Shown here piece by piece: positions 1 to 7,253 of a DNA stretch of 11,556 nucleotides; the stretch's first letter is position 1, and each line of letters opens with the position of its first letter. A program made the position numbers and the translations under genes. The notes under the pieces are model-generated. The model saw nothing but the letters and a program-made list of their open reading frames with translations, was not told the DNA's origin and searched no databases. This DNA is from Anaerolineae bacterium (GTDB lineage: Bacteria; Chloroflexota; Anaerolineae; UBA1429), in the NCBI GenBank assembly GCA_007123335.1, contig SKLG01000158.1, forward strand, positions 1 to 11,556, in the 5' to 3' direction.

Positions 1-1
1 C

Positions 2-496
2 CTGGCCGCCTTGGCTGAGGTGTTGGTGCTCATCGCGCCCGAATCTGCGCCCGATGCCTGGGCTACATTGCCCCCGTTCCTTTTCGCCGAGAGGCGCATT
101 TTTATCTGGTCGGGCCCCGACGCCGGCATCGCCCGTGCCTGGGTCGAGCGCGGGGCCATTCCCTTTGATGATGCTAGGGGACTGTATCGTCAGCTTGGCG
201 AACTCTTTGGGCAGACCGCTGCAGATGCGATGCAGACCGCCGATACTCCCGTAGGGGCGAACGCAGAGCTGGCCATCGATGACCTGCCTGACGTGGAGCC
301 CATCGCCTTCACAGATGCCGAGTCGGCCATTGAGACACTCAGCCGTACCGGGCGGGTGCCCGATATCCTGGCGGAACGCCTTCGCGATATTGATTGGCCC
401 AACGATTTGGACTATTTGGTGCGCTATGATGATCTGGAAGTGGATACTGACCAAGAGAGCTCACCGCCCTCAGACTCGGATACCGATGACAGCTAA
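2..496 (+). CDS. 3' end of an unidentified gene with acidic C-terminal tail (5' end outside window)
   Basis: The reading frame is open from the left edge to a stop at 494-496, so the gene probably begins upstream. A TTG at 11 is the first initiator in frame, but no ribosome binding site can be seen before it. The visible 164 residues start with an alternating strand/helix pattern (VLVLIAPES, then RRIFIWSGPD, then AIPFDD and a helix). This resembles the C-terminal part of a Rossmann or flavodoxin-like domain, such as the CoA-ligase domain of NDP-forming acyl-CoA synthetases. That likeness is weak and I would not name the gene from it. The last 25 or so residues are rich in Asp, Glu and Ser and are probably disordered. 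The stop lies 21 bp before the URO-D-family gene at 518, so the two are probably co-transcribed. Confidence 0.6.
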   Translation: MAALAEVLVLIAPESAPDAWATLPPFLFAERRIFIWSGPDAGIARAWVERGAIPFDDARGLYRQLGELFGQTAADAMQTADTPVGANAELAIDDLPDVEPIAFTDAESAIETLSRTGRVPDILAERLRDIDWPNDLDYLVRYDDLEVDTDQESSPPSDSDTDDS

Positions 497-517
497 TCGT
501 ATGGCAGGAGACGATCT

Positions 518-1660
518 ATGACGCCTCGTCAACGCTACCTGGAGACGCTGCTGTTCTGCGCTCCCGACCGCGTGCCGCTGCTCCCTGGTGGACCTCGTGA
601 ATCTACGTTGACTGCCTGGCATCAACAGGGCCTGGACGAGGATGTCCACCACCTGGATGCTCTCAGCCAACAACTCGGCGTGCCCCGCGAGGCCTTTGAC
701 GGGCGTGTTGGCCTGCCTCAGGTGTTTCGCATGATCCCCACCTTTGAGGAAAAGGTGTTGGCGCATCGTGAGGGACACTATGTCGTGCAGGACTGGATGG
801 GTGCCATCACCGAGATCTCGGACACGTATGACTATACCTACATCCGCGCGGCCAAGGATTTCGTCACCCGCAAGTGGCACCGCTTCCCGGTGCAAAATCG
901 TGACGATTGGGAAAAGATCGCCTGGCGTTACGATCCCAGCGAGGCTGTCCAGGGACCCAACGCCCGCTTCATGGCGGCCTTTTGGGAGGAATGCGCGCGT
1001 CTAGAAGCGTCGGAGCAGGCTGTGACCGTCTCGGTCAACGGCCCCTTCTGGCAACTGCGTGAGTGGGTGGGCATGGAGCCCTTGTGCCTGATGATGATCG
1101 ACGATCCCGAGTTTGTGACCATGATGGCCGATTTCTGGCAGCGATTCACCCTCCAAGTGCTCGAGACGATCCTGCGCCGCGTGCGCGTGGATGCGCTCAT
1201 GGTCTCGGAGGATATGGCCTACAAGGCCCACAGCATGATCTCGCCGGCCATGGCCCGTCGTTTTCTACAGCCCACCTATAGGAGCTGGCATGAGTTGCTG
1301 CGCAGCTATGACGTGCCGCTCTATGATATGGACTCGGACGGTCAGATCGAGGAGCTAATCCCCATCTGGATCGAGTCGGGGATCAACTGCTGCAACCCGA
1401 TAGAGGTCGCCGCCGGAAACGACATTGTCGCCTTCCGGCGGCGCTTTGGGCGGCAGATGGCCTACCACGGCGGCATCGACAAAAGAGCCATCGCCGCTGG
1501 CGGCGAGACGATGCGCGCCGAGGTGTTGCGCGTGGTGCCGCCCCTATTTGCCCAGGGAGGCTTTATCCCCGGCTGCGACCATGGGGTACCCCCCGATATT
1601 TCGTGGCCGGCATTCGTCGATTACACCCGGCTTTTAGCCGAGCTAACCGGATGGTTGTAG
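518..1660 (+). CDS. Uroporphyrinogen decarboxylase (URO-D) family protein, probably a corrinoid-type methyltransferase relative and not HemE
   Basis: The 380-residue length and C-terminal half match the URO-D/MtaA-like TIM-barrel superfamily found widely in Chloroflexota and other anaerobes. The start is the ATG at 518, with AGGAG at 506-510 seven bases upstream. Recognisable family blocks are EDMAYKAHSMISPAMARRF, a DMDSDG motif at residues 270-275, VAAGNDIV, a YHGGIDKRA segment and GCDHGVPPDIS at 352-362. The N-terminus lacks the arginine-rich RQAGR block that binds uroporphyrinogen carboxylates in true HemE, so haem synthesis is unlikely. The HxC...C zinc motif of MtaA/MtbA methyltransferases is not evident either, although C353-D354-H355 lies near where a metal or thiol site could be. 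Family members are often linked to methyl transfer from small methylated compounds; the substrate here cannot be told. It follows the partial gene at 2-496 by 21 bp and converges on the PRC-barrel gene with a 29 bp gap. Confidence 0.88.
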   Translation: MTPRQRYLETLLFCAPDRVPLLPGGPRESTLTAWHQQGLDEDVHHLDALSQQLGVPREAFDGRVGLPQVFRMIPTFEEKVLAHREGHYVVQDWMGAITEISDTYDYTYIRAAKDFVTRKWHRFPVQNRDDWEKIAWRYDPSEAVQGPNARFMAAFWEECARLEASEQAVTVSVNGPFWQLREWVGMEPLCLMMIDDPEFVTMMADFWQRFTLQVLETILRRVRVDALMVSEDMAYKAHSMISPAMARRFLQPTYRSWHELLRSYDVPLYDMDSDGQIEELIPIWIESGINCCNPIEVAAGNDIVAFRRRFGRQMAYHGGIDKRAIAAGGETMRAEVLRVVPPLFAQGGFIPGCDHGVPPDISWPAFVDYTRLLAELTGWL

Positions 1661-1689
1661 GGCGCTGCCGACGTCGTGCCCGACGCCCG

Positions 1690-2532
1690 CTATTGCTCAC
1701 GCCAATATTCGGTCAGCCCATAGTGGGCGAATACCCGTTCCTCCCACTCTCTATTCAGAGGCTCGTCCGCCTCTGGATCAAACTCGGGGCTCTCACGGAT
1801 CGTTTCGCTGTTCATCTCGACATGGACATCCGAATTAAAGGGGTCGATATCGCTTATCGCCGCTACCGGCACCAGGACATCCTTGCTCGGTAGCCAGCGC
1901 CGGGTATCTACGATCAGATAGCGAATGAACCAGTCGTCGTCGATCAGCCAATCTCCTACCGCGCCGATGAGCTTATCAGTGGCCCGAATACGATAGCCCA
2001 ATATCTCATCCATACCGTGTAGAGCGATCTCCTCAGGATTGTCGGGCGCGCGCTCACGTCGGATCTGCTCCGCTTTGGCTTCTTCAGATCCCTTCATCGG
2101 TCCCCAGTCGCCGAAAACCGGTATCCCATACCAGCCTACGGCCGGTGTAGCGGTTGCATTGGCCGTGGTTTGCGATCCGGCTCCTGGCGGCGCAACAGCC
2201 CCATAGATCGGTGCCTCTCGCCAGCCATAGTGGCTGTGTAGCTCAATCAAGCGCTGCTGGGTCAAGGGCTCGTCTAGGTCGATCTCGGGGCTCTCTTCCA
2301 CTTGCTGTCGCGTCAGGGCTACATCGAGGGCGCTGCTGTCAAAATCGAGTTGACGCGCCGACTCGGGGGAGATGAGCGTATGGCGTTCTGACAAGAGGCC
2401 ACCCATATCCACAACTAGATAACGCACTTGCCATTCGCGGTCATCAAAGATGAGATCCTCGATCTTGCCAATCTCCTCCCCGTCAGCCCCGTTAACGTCC
2501 AATCCGAGCAATTCGTCTGCTTGAAACAACAT
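1690..2532 (-). CDS. Tandem PRC-barrel domain protein
   Basis: The 280-residue protein has two PRC-barrel modules. The first, about residues 1-75, reads ELLGLDVNGADGEEIGKIED followed by RYLVVDMGG. The second, about 170-245, reads EILGYRIRATDKLIGAVGDW followed by RYLIVDTRRW. Each is followed by the same kind of tail, ESPE(I/F)D...DEPL...HYG, so the protein looks like an internal duplication of a unit of about 105 residues. The two units are joined by a low-complexity linker at about 111-168. PRC barrels are small beta domains found in photosynthetic reaction centre H subunits, RimM and many stress-related proteins. They usually act in protein or RNA contacts and have no catalytic residues. There is no signal peptide, so it is probably cytosolic. 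The ATG at 2532 is preceded by AAAGGAGA (2538-2545) with five bases of spacing. It is divergent from the S9 peptidase gene and convergent with the URO-D gene. Confidence 0.88.
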   Translation of the reverse strand: MLFQADELLGLDVNGADGEEIGKIEDLIFDDREWQVRYLVVDMGGLLSERHTLISPESARQLDFDSSALDVALTRQQVEESPEIDLDEPLTQQRLIELHSHYGWREAPIYGAVAPPGAGSQTTANATATPAVGWYGIPVFGDWGPMKGSEEAKAEQIRRERAPDNPEEIALHGMDEILGYRIRATDKLIGAVGDWLIDDDWFIRYLIVDTRRWLPSKDVLVPVAAISDIDPFNSDVHVEMNSETIRESPEFDPEADEPLNREWEERVFAHYGLTEYWREQ

Positions 2533-2819
2533 GTGGGTCTCCTTTCACATTGCGGGATACTGCTCCTCAAGGGGTTTCTGATTAAGTCCCCATAGAGCCT
2601 AACCTATTATGTCATATATACACGTTGGTAGATGATGGAATGCGTTTGAGTCTGGTGTGAGCCTGGAACTCGAGAAGCTATGGCCAAAGAGCAGCTTTCG
2701 CCGGTCGTTGGCCGGCTCGATGCACTTGTCAACGCCCCCGAGGCCGGGTATCCTCTATTCGCAACTCTGACTTTGTCCCAGCGTGATAAAAGTTATACCG
2801 ACGAGAGAGGAGCCGCGAC
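2533..2819. promoter_or_regulatory. Divergent intergenic region between PRC-barrel gene and S9 peptidase operon
   Basis: These 287 bp separate two divergent genes and must carry promoters for both. An AT-rich patch at about 2605-2620 stands out in otherwise GC-rich DNA. On the minus strand it contains CATAAT (2606-2611), a reasonable -10 for the PRC-barrel gene, but no good -35 sits at the usual spacing. A second AT-rich patch, GATAAAAGTTATAC at 2785-2798, lies just before the S9 gene and could be a -10 region; CTGACT at 2767-2772 is a weak -35 candidate. A short hairpin, GCCGG-7 nt-CCGGC at 2700-2716, is probably chance. No operator or riboswitch is recognised. Confidence 0.35.
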
Positions 2820-4766
2820 GTGTCTGAGCAGCCGATCTACGGTCTTGTGCCCAGCCCCATCACGCCTGAATCGATGGCGCAAGGCCGCCGTCTACGCGAC
2901 GTTACCTGGGATGCCCAGAGCGGCACTCTGGTGTGGCTCGAACAGCGTTCCGATCGCGGCGTCGTGGTCTGCGATGCGCTGGATGGTCACGCGCCCATGG
3001 AGCTGACCGCCGAGCACTCGGTGCGAGCGCGGGTGGGCTATGGTGGGGGCGACATGACCGCCGGCGGCGGGTCAATCTATTACGTGGCGGATGGCGGTAG
3101 TGGCTATGGCGCCCTCTATCGTCAGCCCCTCGCCGGAGGGCCGTCGCGCGCCGTGAACCCGGATTTTGGCCAGCCGGCGGCGCCGGCGTTGTCACCGGAT
3201 GGGCGCTGGCTCATCTATGTGCATTCGTGGAAGAGCGACGACTGTTTGGCCATCGCAGCCGTCGGCGGCGAGGATGGGCATCTCGCCCGCTGGCCGCAAC
3301 GGTTGGTGCACGGGGCCGATTTCTATATGCAGCCGGTATGGAGTCCCCGCATCTCCAGTGGACTGCCACACGTGGCCTGGGTCGAATGGGATCATCCGCA
3401 TATGCCCTGGGAACGCTCGCGCCTCGGCGTCGCCACTTTACGCCTGGATGATGACGCACTGCCCGTGGTGGGGGAGAGTCGCTATATCGCCATCGGCGAC
3501 GCCGAGGCCGCGGTGTTTCAGCCCACCTTTTCCCCCGATGGCCGCAGCCTGGCGTATATCTCTGACGTGAGCGGGTGGGGCGGCCTATACCTGTTTGATC
3601 TGCAAAGCGACGAGGTGACCCCTCTATGGGTTGAGGAAGCTGAGCTGGGCGAGCCCGCCTGGGCCCAGGGAATGCGCACCTTTGCCTGGAGCGCCGCCGG
3701 CGATAGGATCTATGTCTGTCGCAACGATGGCTTTGCGGTTCGGCTGTGGGCTGTCGATGTGGCCACCGGCCAGGCTCAGTTGGTCGAGGCGTTGGGCGAG
3801 ATGACACATGTCTCGCAACCCTGCGCAAGCCCTGATGGTATCGTCGCTGTCATCGCCTCTAGCGGCGTCGTGCCGCCGAGAATCGTCACCTGGGATCCGC
3901 GCAACGACGAGGTGCGAGTACGGGCGAGAGCCGAGAGCGAGCTCGTGCTGCCTGAGGATCTGAGCCCTCCAGAGCCTTTCTCCTGGATGAGCGTTGATGG
4001 CCAGGATGTACACGGTCTGCTTTATCGGCCTCGCGCTGTACAGGATTCCGCCGGGAAGCAGGCAGACGAGAATATAAGTCCTCCGCTCATTGTGCGCATT
4101 CACGGTGGACCCACTGGCCAGGCGACGGCCCGTTATTCGAGTGAGGCCCAGTTCTTTACCACCCGTGGCTATGCGGTGTTGGAGGTGAACTATCGGGGCA
4201 GTGCGGGCTATGGGCGGGCCTATCGCACTCGGTTGAATGGGCAATGGGGCATCATCGATGTCGACGATGCCGTAAGCGGCGCCCAACACCTCGCCGCACA
4301 GGGGTTGGTGGATGGCGACAGGATGGTCATTATGGGCGGCAGCGCTGGTGGGTACACGGTTTTGCAGAGCCTGATTCGTTACCCCGGCGTTTTCAAGGCG
4401 GGATTGTGCCTATACGGTGTAGCAAACCTGTTCACGTTGGCTACTGATACGCACAAGTTTGAGCAACACTATCTTGACAGTCTCATTGGCCCGTTGCCGC
4501 AGGCGGCTGAGCGCTATCGCGAGCGTTCCCCAGAGTTCCACGCGGATCAGATTCGTGATCCTGTGGCCATCTTTCAGGGCGAGGAGGATCAGGTGGTGCC
4601 CGAGTCTCAGGCCGAGGCCATTGTAGCGGCGCTCCGGCGCAGTGGAGTGCCTCACGAGTATCATCTCTACCCCGGGGAGGGGCATGGTTGGCGGAAGGCT
4701 GAGACCATTGAGACGTTTTACCATGACGTGCTCGCGTTCCTGCGGCAATATGTTATCTATGCATGA
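2820..4766 (+). CDS. S9 family serine peptidase (prolyl oligopeptidase / acylaminoacyl-peptidase type)
   Basis: It probably cleaves short peptides or blocked amino acids in the cytoplasm; no signal peptide or membrane segment is present. Residues of about 20-390 form a beta-propeller with WD40/TolB-like repeats such as ALSPDGRWLIYV, PTFSPDGRSLAYIS and the family sequence WVEWDHPHMPWE. Residues of about 395-648 are the alpha/beta-hydrolase domain. The catalytic triad is complete: Ser508 in GGSAGG, Asp590 in EEDQVVP and His622 in GEGHGW. H428-G429-G430-P431 supplies the usual oxyanion region. The length of 648 is normal for the S9C-like subgroup. The GTG start at 2820 is chosen because GAGAGGAG lies about seven bases upstream and no in-frame alternative fits better. 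It is the first gene of an operon; the PEP-synthase-like gene starts 33 bp after its stop. The specificity (dipeptidyl, acylaminoacyl or other) cannot be assigned from sequence. Confidence 0.93.
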   Translation: MSEQPIYGLVPSPITPESMAQGRRLRDVTWDAQSGTLVWLEQRSDRGVVVCDALDGHAPMELTAEHSVRARVGYGGGDMTAGGGSIYYVADGGSGYGALYRQPLAGGPSRAVNPDFGQPAAPALSPDGRWLIYVHSWKSDDCLAIAAVGGEDGHLARWPQRLVHGADFYMQPVWSPRISSGLPHVAWVEWDHPHMPWERSRLGVATLRLDDDALPVVGESRYIAIGDAEAAVFQPTFSPDGRSLAYISDVSGWGGLYLFDLQSDEVTPLWVEEAELGEPAWAQGMRTFAWSAAGDRIYVCRNDGFAVRLWAVDVATGQAQLVEALGEMTHVSQPCASPDGIVAVIASSGVVPPRIVTWDPRNDEVRVRARAESELVLPEDLSPPEPFSWMSVDGQDVHGLLYRPRAVQDSAGKQADENISPPLIVRIHGGPTGQATARYSSEAQFFTTRGYAVLEVNYRGSAGYGRAYRTRLNGQWGIIDVDDAVSGAQHLAAQGLVDGDRMVIMGGSAGGYTVLQSLIRYPGVFKAGLCLYGVANLFTLATDTHKFEQHYLDSLIGPLPQAAERYRERSPEFHADQIRDPVAIFQGEEDQVVPESQAEAIVAALRRSGVPHEYHLYPGEGHGWRKAETIETFYHDVLAFLRQYVIYA

Positions 4767-4799
4767 GGCGATAGGACGAACAGATAGGGAGCGGCTACA

Positions 4800-7211
4800 T
4801 TGTTTCGCCCATTGAGTTCCATCTCGCTGCGAGATCTATCCGATGTGGGTGGCAAGGCGGCTCGCCTCGGCGATGCGCTGAGTCTAGGGGCGCCGGTTCT
4901 GCCAGGGGTGGTGTTATCTACCGATCTGTATCGGCGCTTTATGCGCCAGGGTGGCTTGCAAGGCGAGATCGCCTCGATTCTCACAGCGATGCAGCCGCGG
5001 ATGATCACCCAATTTCAGGCGGCCGAGTGGGCTATCCGCGCGGCCTTTCAAGTGCGTCGTGTCCCCGATGAAGTATCCCGTGCTATCCGTGAGGCTTGGC
5101 TTTCGCTTGGGGGCGTGGCGGTTGCTGTGCGCTCCTCGGCGACAAGCGAGGACAGCCCTGAACAGAGCTTTGTGGGGCAGCACGATACCTTCTTGGATGT
5201 TGACAGTGAGGAACGTGCGCTGGAATCGGTGATTGGCTGCTGGATGTCGCTCTATAGCGCCAAGGCTCTCGCCTATGCTCGAGCTTTTGGGGTCGATCTG
5301 CTTTCCTCTTCTATGGCGGTGATCATGCAGCCGATGGTCCAGCCGGTGACTGGCGGTGCCCTTTTCACGGCTGATCCGATTTCGGGCAACCCTGATCGCT
5401 TTGTCTTGGAGATCAGGAGTGGTGAACAGACACAGGTTCACTTGTTGGCTCCCTATGAGCGCCAACCAGGAGAGCGCGCGACCTGGAGTCAGCTTCGCCA
5501 TTTTGGTCTGATGCTCGATGAGCATTACAAGGCGTACCAATCTCTTGAGTGGACGGTAACGGACGACGATCGGCTCTATCTCATGCGAGTGCGCCCGCTG
5601 ACCAATGTTCCAGCCTATCTTCCCGAAACTGTGACTGAGATCGGTGTCAGCCAGGGGGACATTGAGCGCATCGCACCACCAGGTCTAGCCCCGCGAGCTA
5701 TGCGACCCTTTAGCTGGTATCATCGTAGCCGCGCTCCGGCGATGAACGCGGCCTACTATCGCGGCGTCAATCGATTCACAAGTGCGCACAGTGATCGCGA
5801 GATCTTTTTCATCAGCGGCTATCTGTATGCACGTTGGCGCCCCTTTACTCTCACGCCCCCCGAGCAGCTAGGATCTGTGCGCGAGATGATGCTGAACCTC
5901 AGACTTTTGGGGCTTGCTCGCAGTCTGGATCGACAGCAACGTGATCTATGGGAGGAGGAACGGCCCAGCTTGGAGAGATTGAGTAAGGTGGACCTTGTAT
6001 CGCTATCGAGCGGCGAGCTTGTAGAGTATCTGCGACAGGTGATCGATGTGGGGGATGCTTTTTGGAGGGAACGCGGTCGTCTTGAGAATGTGCCGCAGGC
6101 ATTGCAGGATATCTTTTGTCGTTTACATCAGGCGTGGCTTGATGAGCGACCTGATTGTGACACCCTGCTTTGGATGCCTAGCGATCTCCCCGCGCGCTGG
6201 AAGGATGCCCTGGTCAAGATCGCTGACGCATCCTTTGAGACACCCGAGGAAGAAGCCAAGGCTTTGGATGCCTTTTGTCGGCAATATGGACACTTTTTCC
6301 TGGGTCAGAACCCCCTGGCGGATTGGCAAGACGTGTGCACGCTTGATCCCGACCGGGATGCAGTGCGGGCGCAGTTGGAGCAGATACGTCGGCAGCGCGC
6401 GCAAGCTGGCGCCAATGGTGAGCTTACGTCATGGACTGATGAACGACAGCAGCGGTTGCAGGAGCGAGAGAGGGCCGAGCGGCGCGCTCTCGGGCGCTTG
6501 AACAGGCTACAACGGATCGTGTATCGTCAAGTGCTCCACCTGGCGCGGCGGTATCTTCCCCTGGATGTGCAGCTTGATGAGCCGGTGCGCTTGGCAAGAA
6601 TGCTGGAGCGTCGACTCATTCTTGACGTCGGGCGACGTCTGCAAGCCGAGGGGTTCGCGCGCGAGCCGAATGACGCCTGCCTGCTGGGCTCTCAGGAGAT
6701 CATGAACTGGCTCAAGGGTGTTATGCAGCGTGATGAGTTGGTACGACTGCTTATGGAGCGCAAGGATTTGTTCCGCCGCTGGTATCGCTATGCCCCGCCC
6801 AAGACATTGAGCGCTGAGCCGTCATCGGCTGACGAAGAACTGGGAATCGACGCCGCGCCAGAGGATATCTTGCGCGGTAGACCTATTTCGCCCGGCTCTG
6901 CCGCCGGTGCTGCCCGGGTGGTGAATACCTTGGCCGAGACGATCAGCATCCTGCCCGGCGAGGTGTTGATCTGCCGCGAGCCGCTCTTTGAGCTAAGCCC
7001 ACTCTTTGGCATCGTGGCAGCGGTGGTGGCCGAGCAGGGCGGCTTGCTGGATCACGCGGGCGTGCTGGCCAGAGAGTATGCGGTGCCGGCCGTTTTTGGA
7101 GTAAACGATGCCACCAGACGCATCAAGAGCGGCGACTATGTACGGATAAATGCCAACAACGGCATCATCGTGCGTCGTCCTGAGACAGAGCCCGAGTGGG
7201 AATTCTTTTAA
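4800..7211 (+). CDS. PEP/pyruvate-binding and PEP-utilising-domain protein (PEP synthase / rifampin phosphotransferase-like)
   Basis: Enzymes of this architecture use an ATP-grasp domain to charge a swivelling histidine, which then passes the phosphate to pyruvate or to a small molecule such as rifampin. Domains in order: an ATP-grasp (PPDK N-terminal) domain at about 1-275, with GGKAARLG (K19), VAVRSSATSED (R111), TGGALFTADPISG, SLEW (E250) and RVRPLT (R265); a helical, probably substrate-binding, middle region at about 280-690; and the mobile phosphohistidine domain at about 693-797 with GGLLDHAGVLAREY. H752 is the expected phospho-carrier. At 803 residues it is close in length and layout to PEP synthase and rifampin phosphotransferase and lacks the PEP/pyruvate TIM barrel of PPDK. 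The TTG start at 4800 has GGGAG at 4787-4791. Oddities: the usual Gln of Q-x-RPIT is R263, and the GLGE block is replaced by IRSGEQ, so ATP or Mg binding may be altered. It sits between a peptidase and a GGT homologue, which argues against a plain gluconeogenic role. Confidence 0.88.
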   Translation: MFRPLSSISLRDLSDVGGKAARLGDALSLGAPVLPGVVLSTDLYRRFMRQGGLQGEIASILTAMQPRMITQFQAAEWAIRAAFQVRRVPDEVSRAIREAWLSLGGVAVAVRSSATSEDSPEQSFVGQHDTFLDVDSEERALESVIGCWMSLYSAKALAYARAFGVDLLSSSMAVIMQPMVQPVTGGALFTADPISGNPDRFVLEIRSGEQTQVHLLAPYERQPGERATWSQLRHFGLMLDEHYKAYQSLEWTVTDDDRLYLMRVRPLTNVPAYLPETVTEIGVSQGDIERIAPPGLAPRAMRPFSWYHRSRAPAMNAAYYRGVNRFTSAHSDREIFFISGYLYARWRPFTLTPPEQLGSVREMMLNLRLLGLARSLDRQQRDLWEEERPSLERLSKVDLVSLSSGELVEYLRQVIDVGDAFWRERGRLENVPQALQDIFCRLHQAWLDERPDCDTLLWMPSDLPARWKDALVKIADASFETPEEEAKALDAFCRQYGHFFLGQNPLADWQDVCTLDPDRDAVRAQLEQIRRQRAQAGANGELTSWTDERQQRLQERERAERRALGRLNRLQRIVYRQVLHLARRYLPLDVQLDEPVRLARMLERRLILDVGRRLQAEGFAREPNDACLLGSQEIMNWLKGVMQRDELVRLLMERKDLFRRWYRYAPPKTLSAEPSSADEELGIDAAPEDILRGRPISPGSAAGAARVVNTLAETISILPGEVLICREPLFELSPLFGIVAAVVAEQGGLLDHAGVLAREYAVPAVFGVNDATRRIKSGDYVRINANNGIIVRRPETEPEWEFF

Positions 7212-7253
7212 TTCTGGAGATCGGCCCCATCCCAAATCTGTAGGAGGTGTCTC

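Noticed and set aside
1661..1689. Possible terminator between the convergent URO-D and PRC-barrel genes
   Set aside because: Only weak GGGCG/CGCCC pairing across a large loop and an 8-bp palindrome (CGACGTCG); no stable stem or T-run.
2680..3006. A 108-codon open frame with an ATG, overlapping the start of the S9 peptidase gene
   Set aside because: It has only a weak purine stretch before it, its sequence matches no family, and most of it overlaps the well-supported peptidase in another frame.
3211..3828. Long open frame on the minus strand inside the S9 peptidase gene
   Set aside because: Arg/Pro-rich product typical of an antisense shadow in GC-rich coding DNA; the plus-strand gene has a complete catalytic triad.
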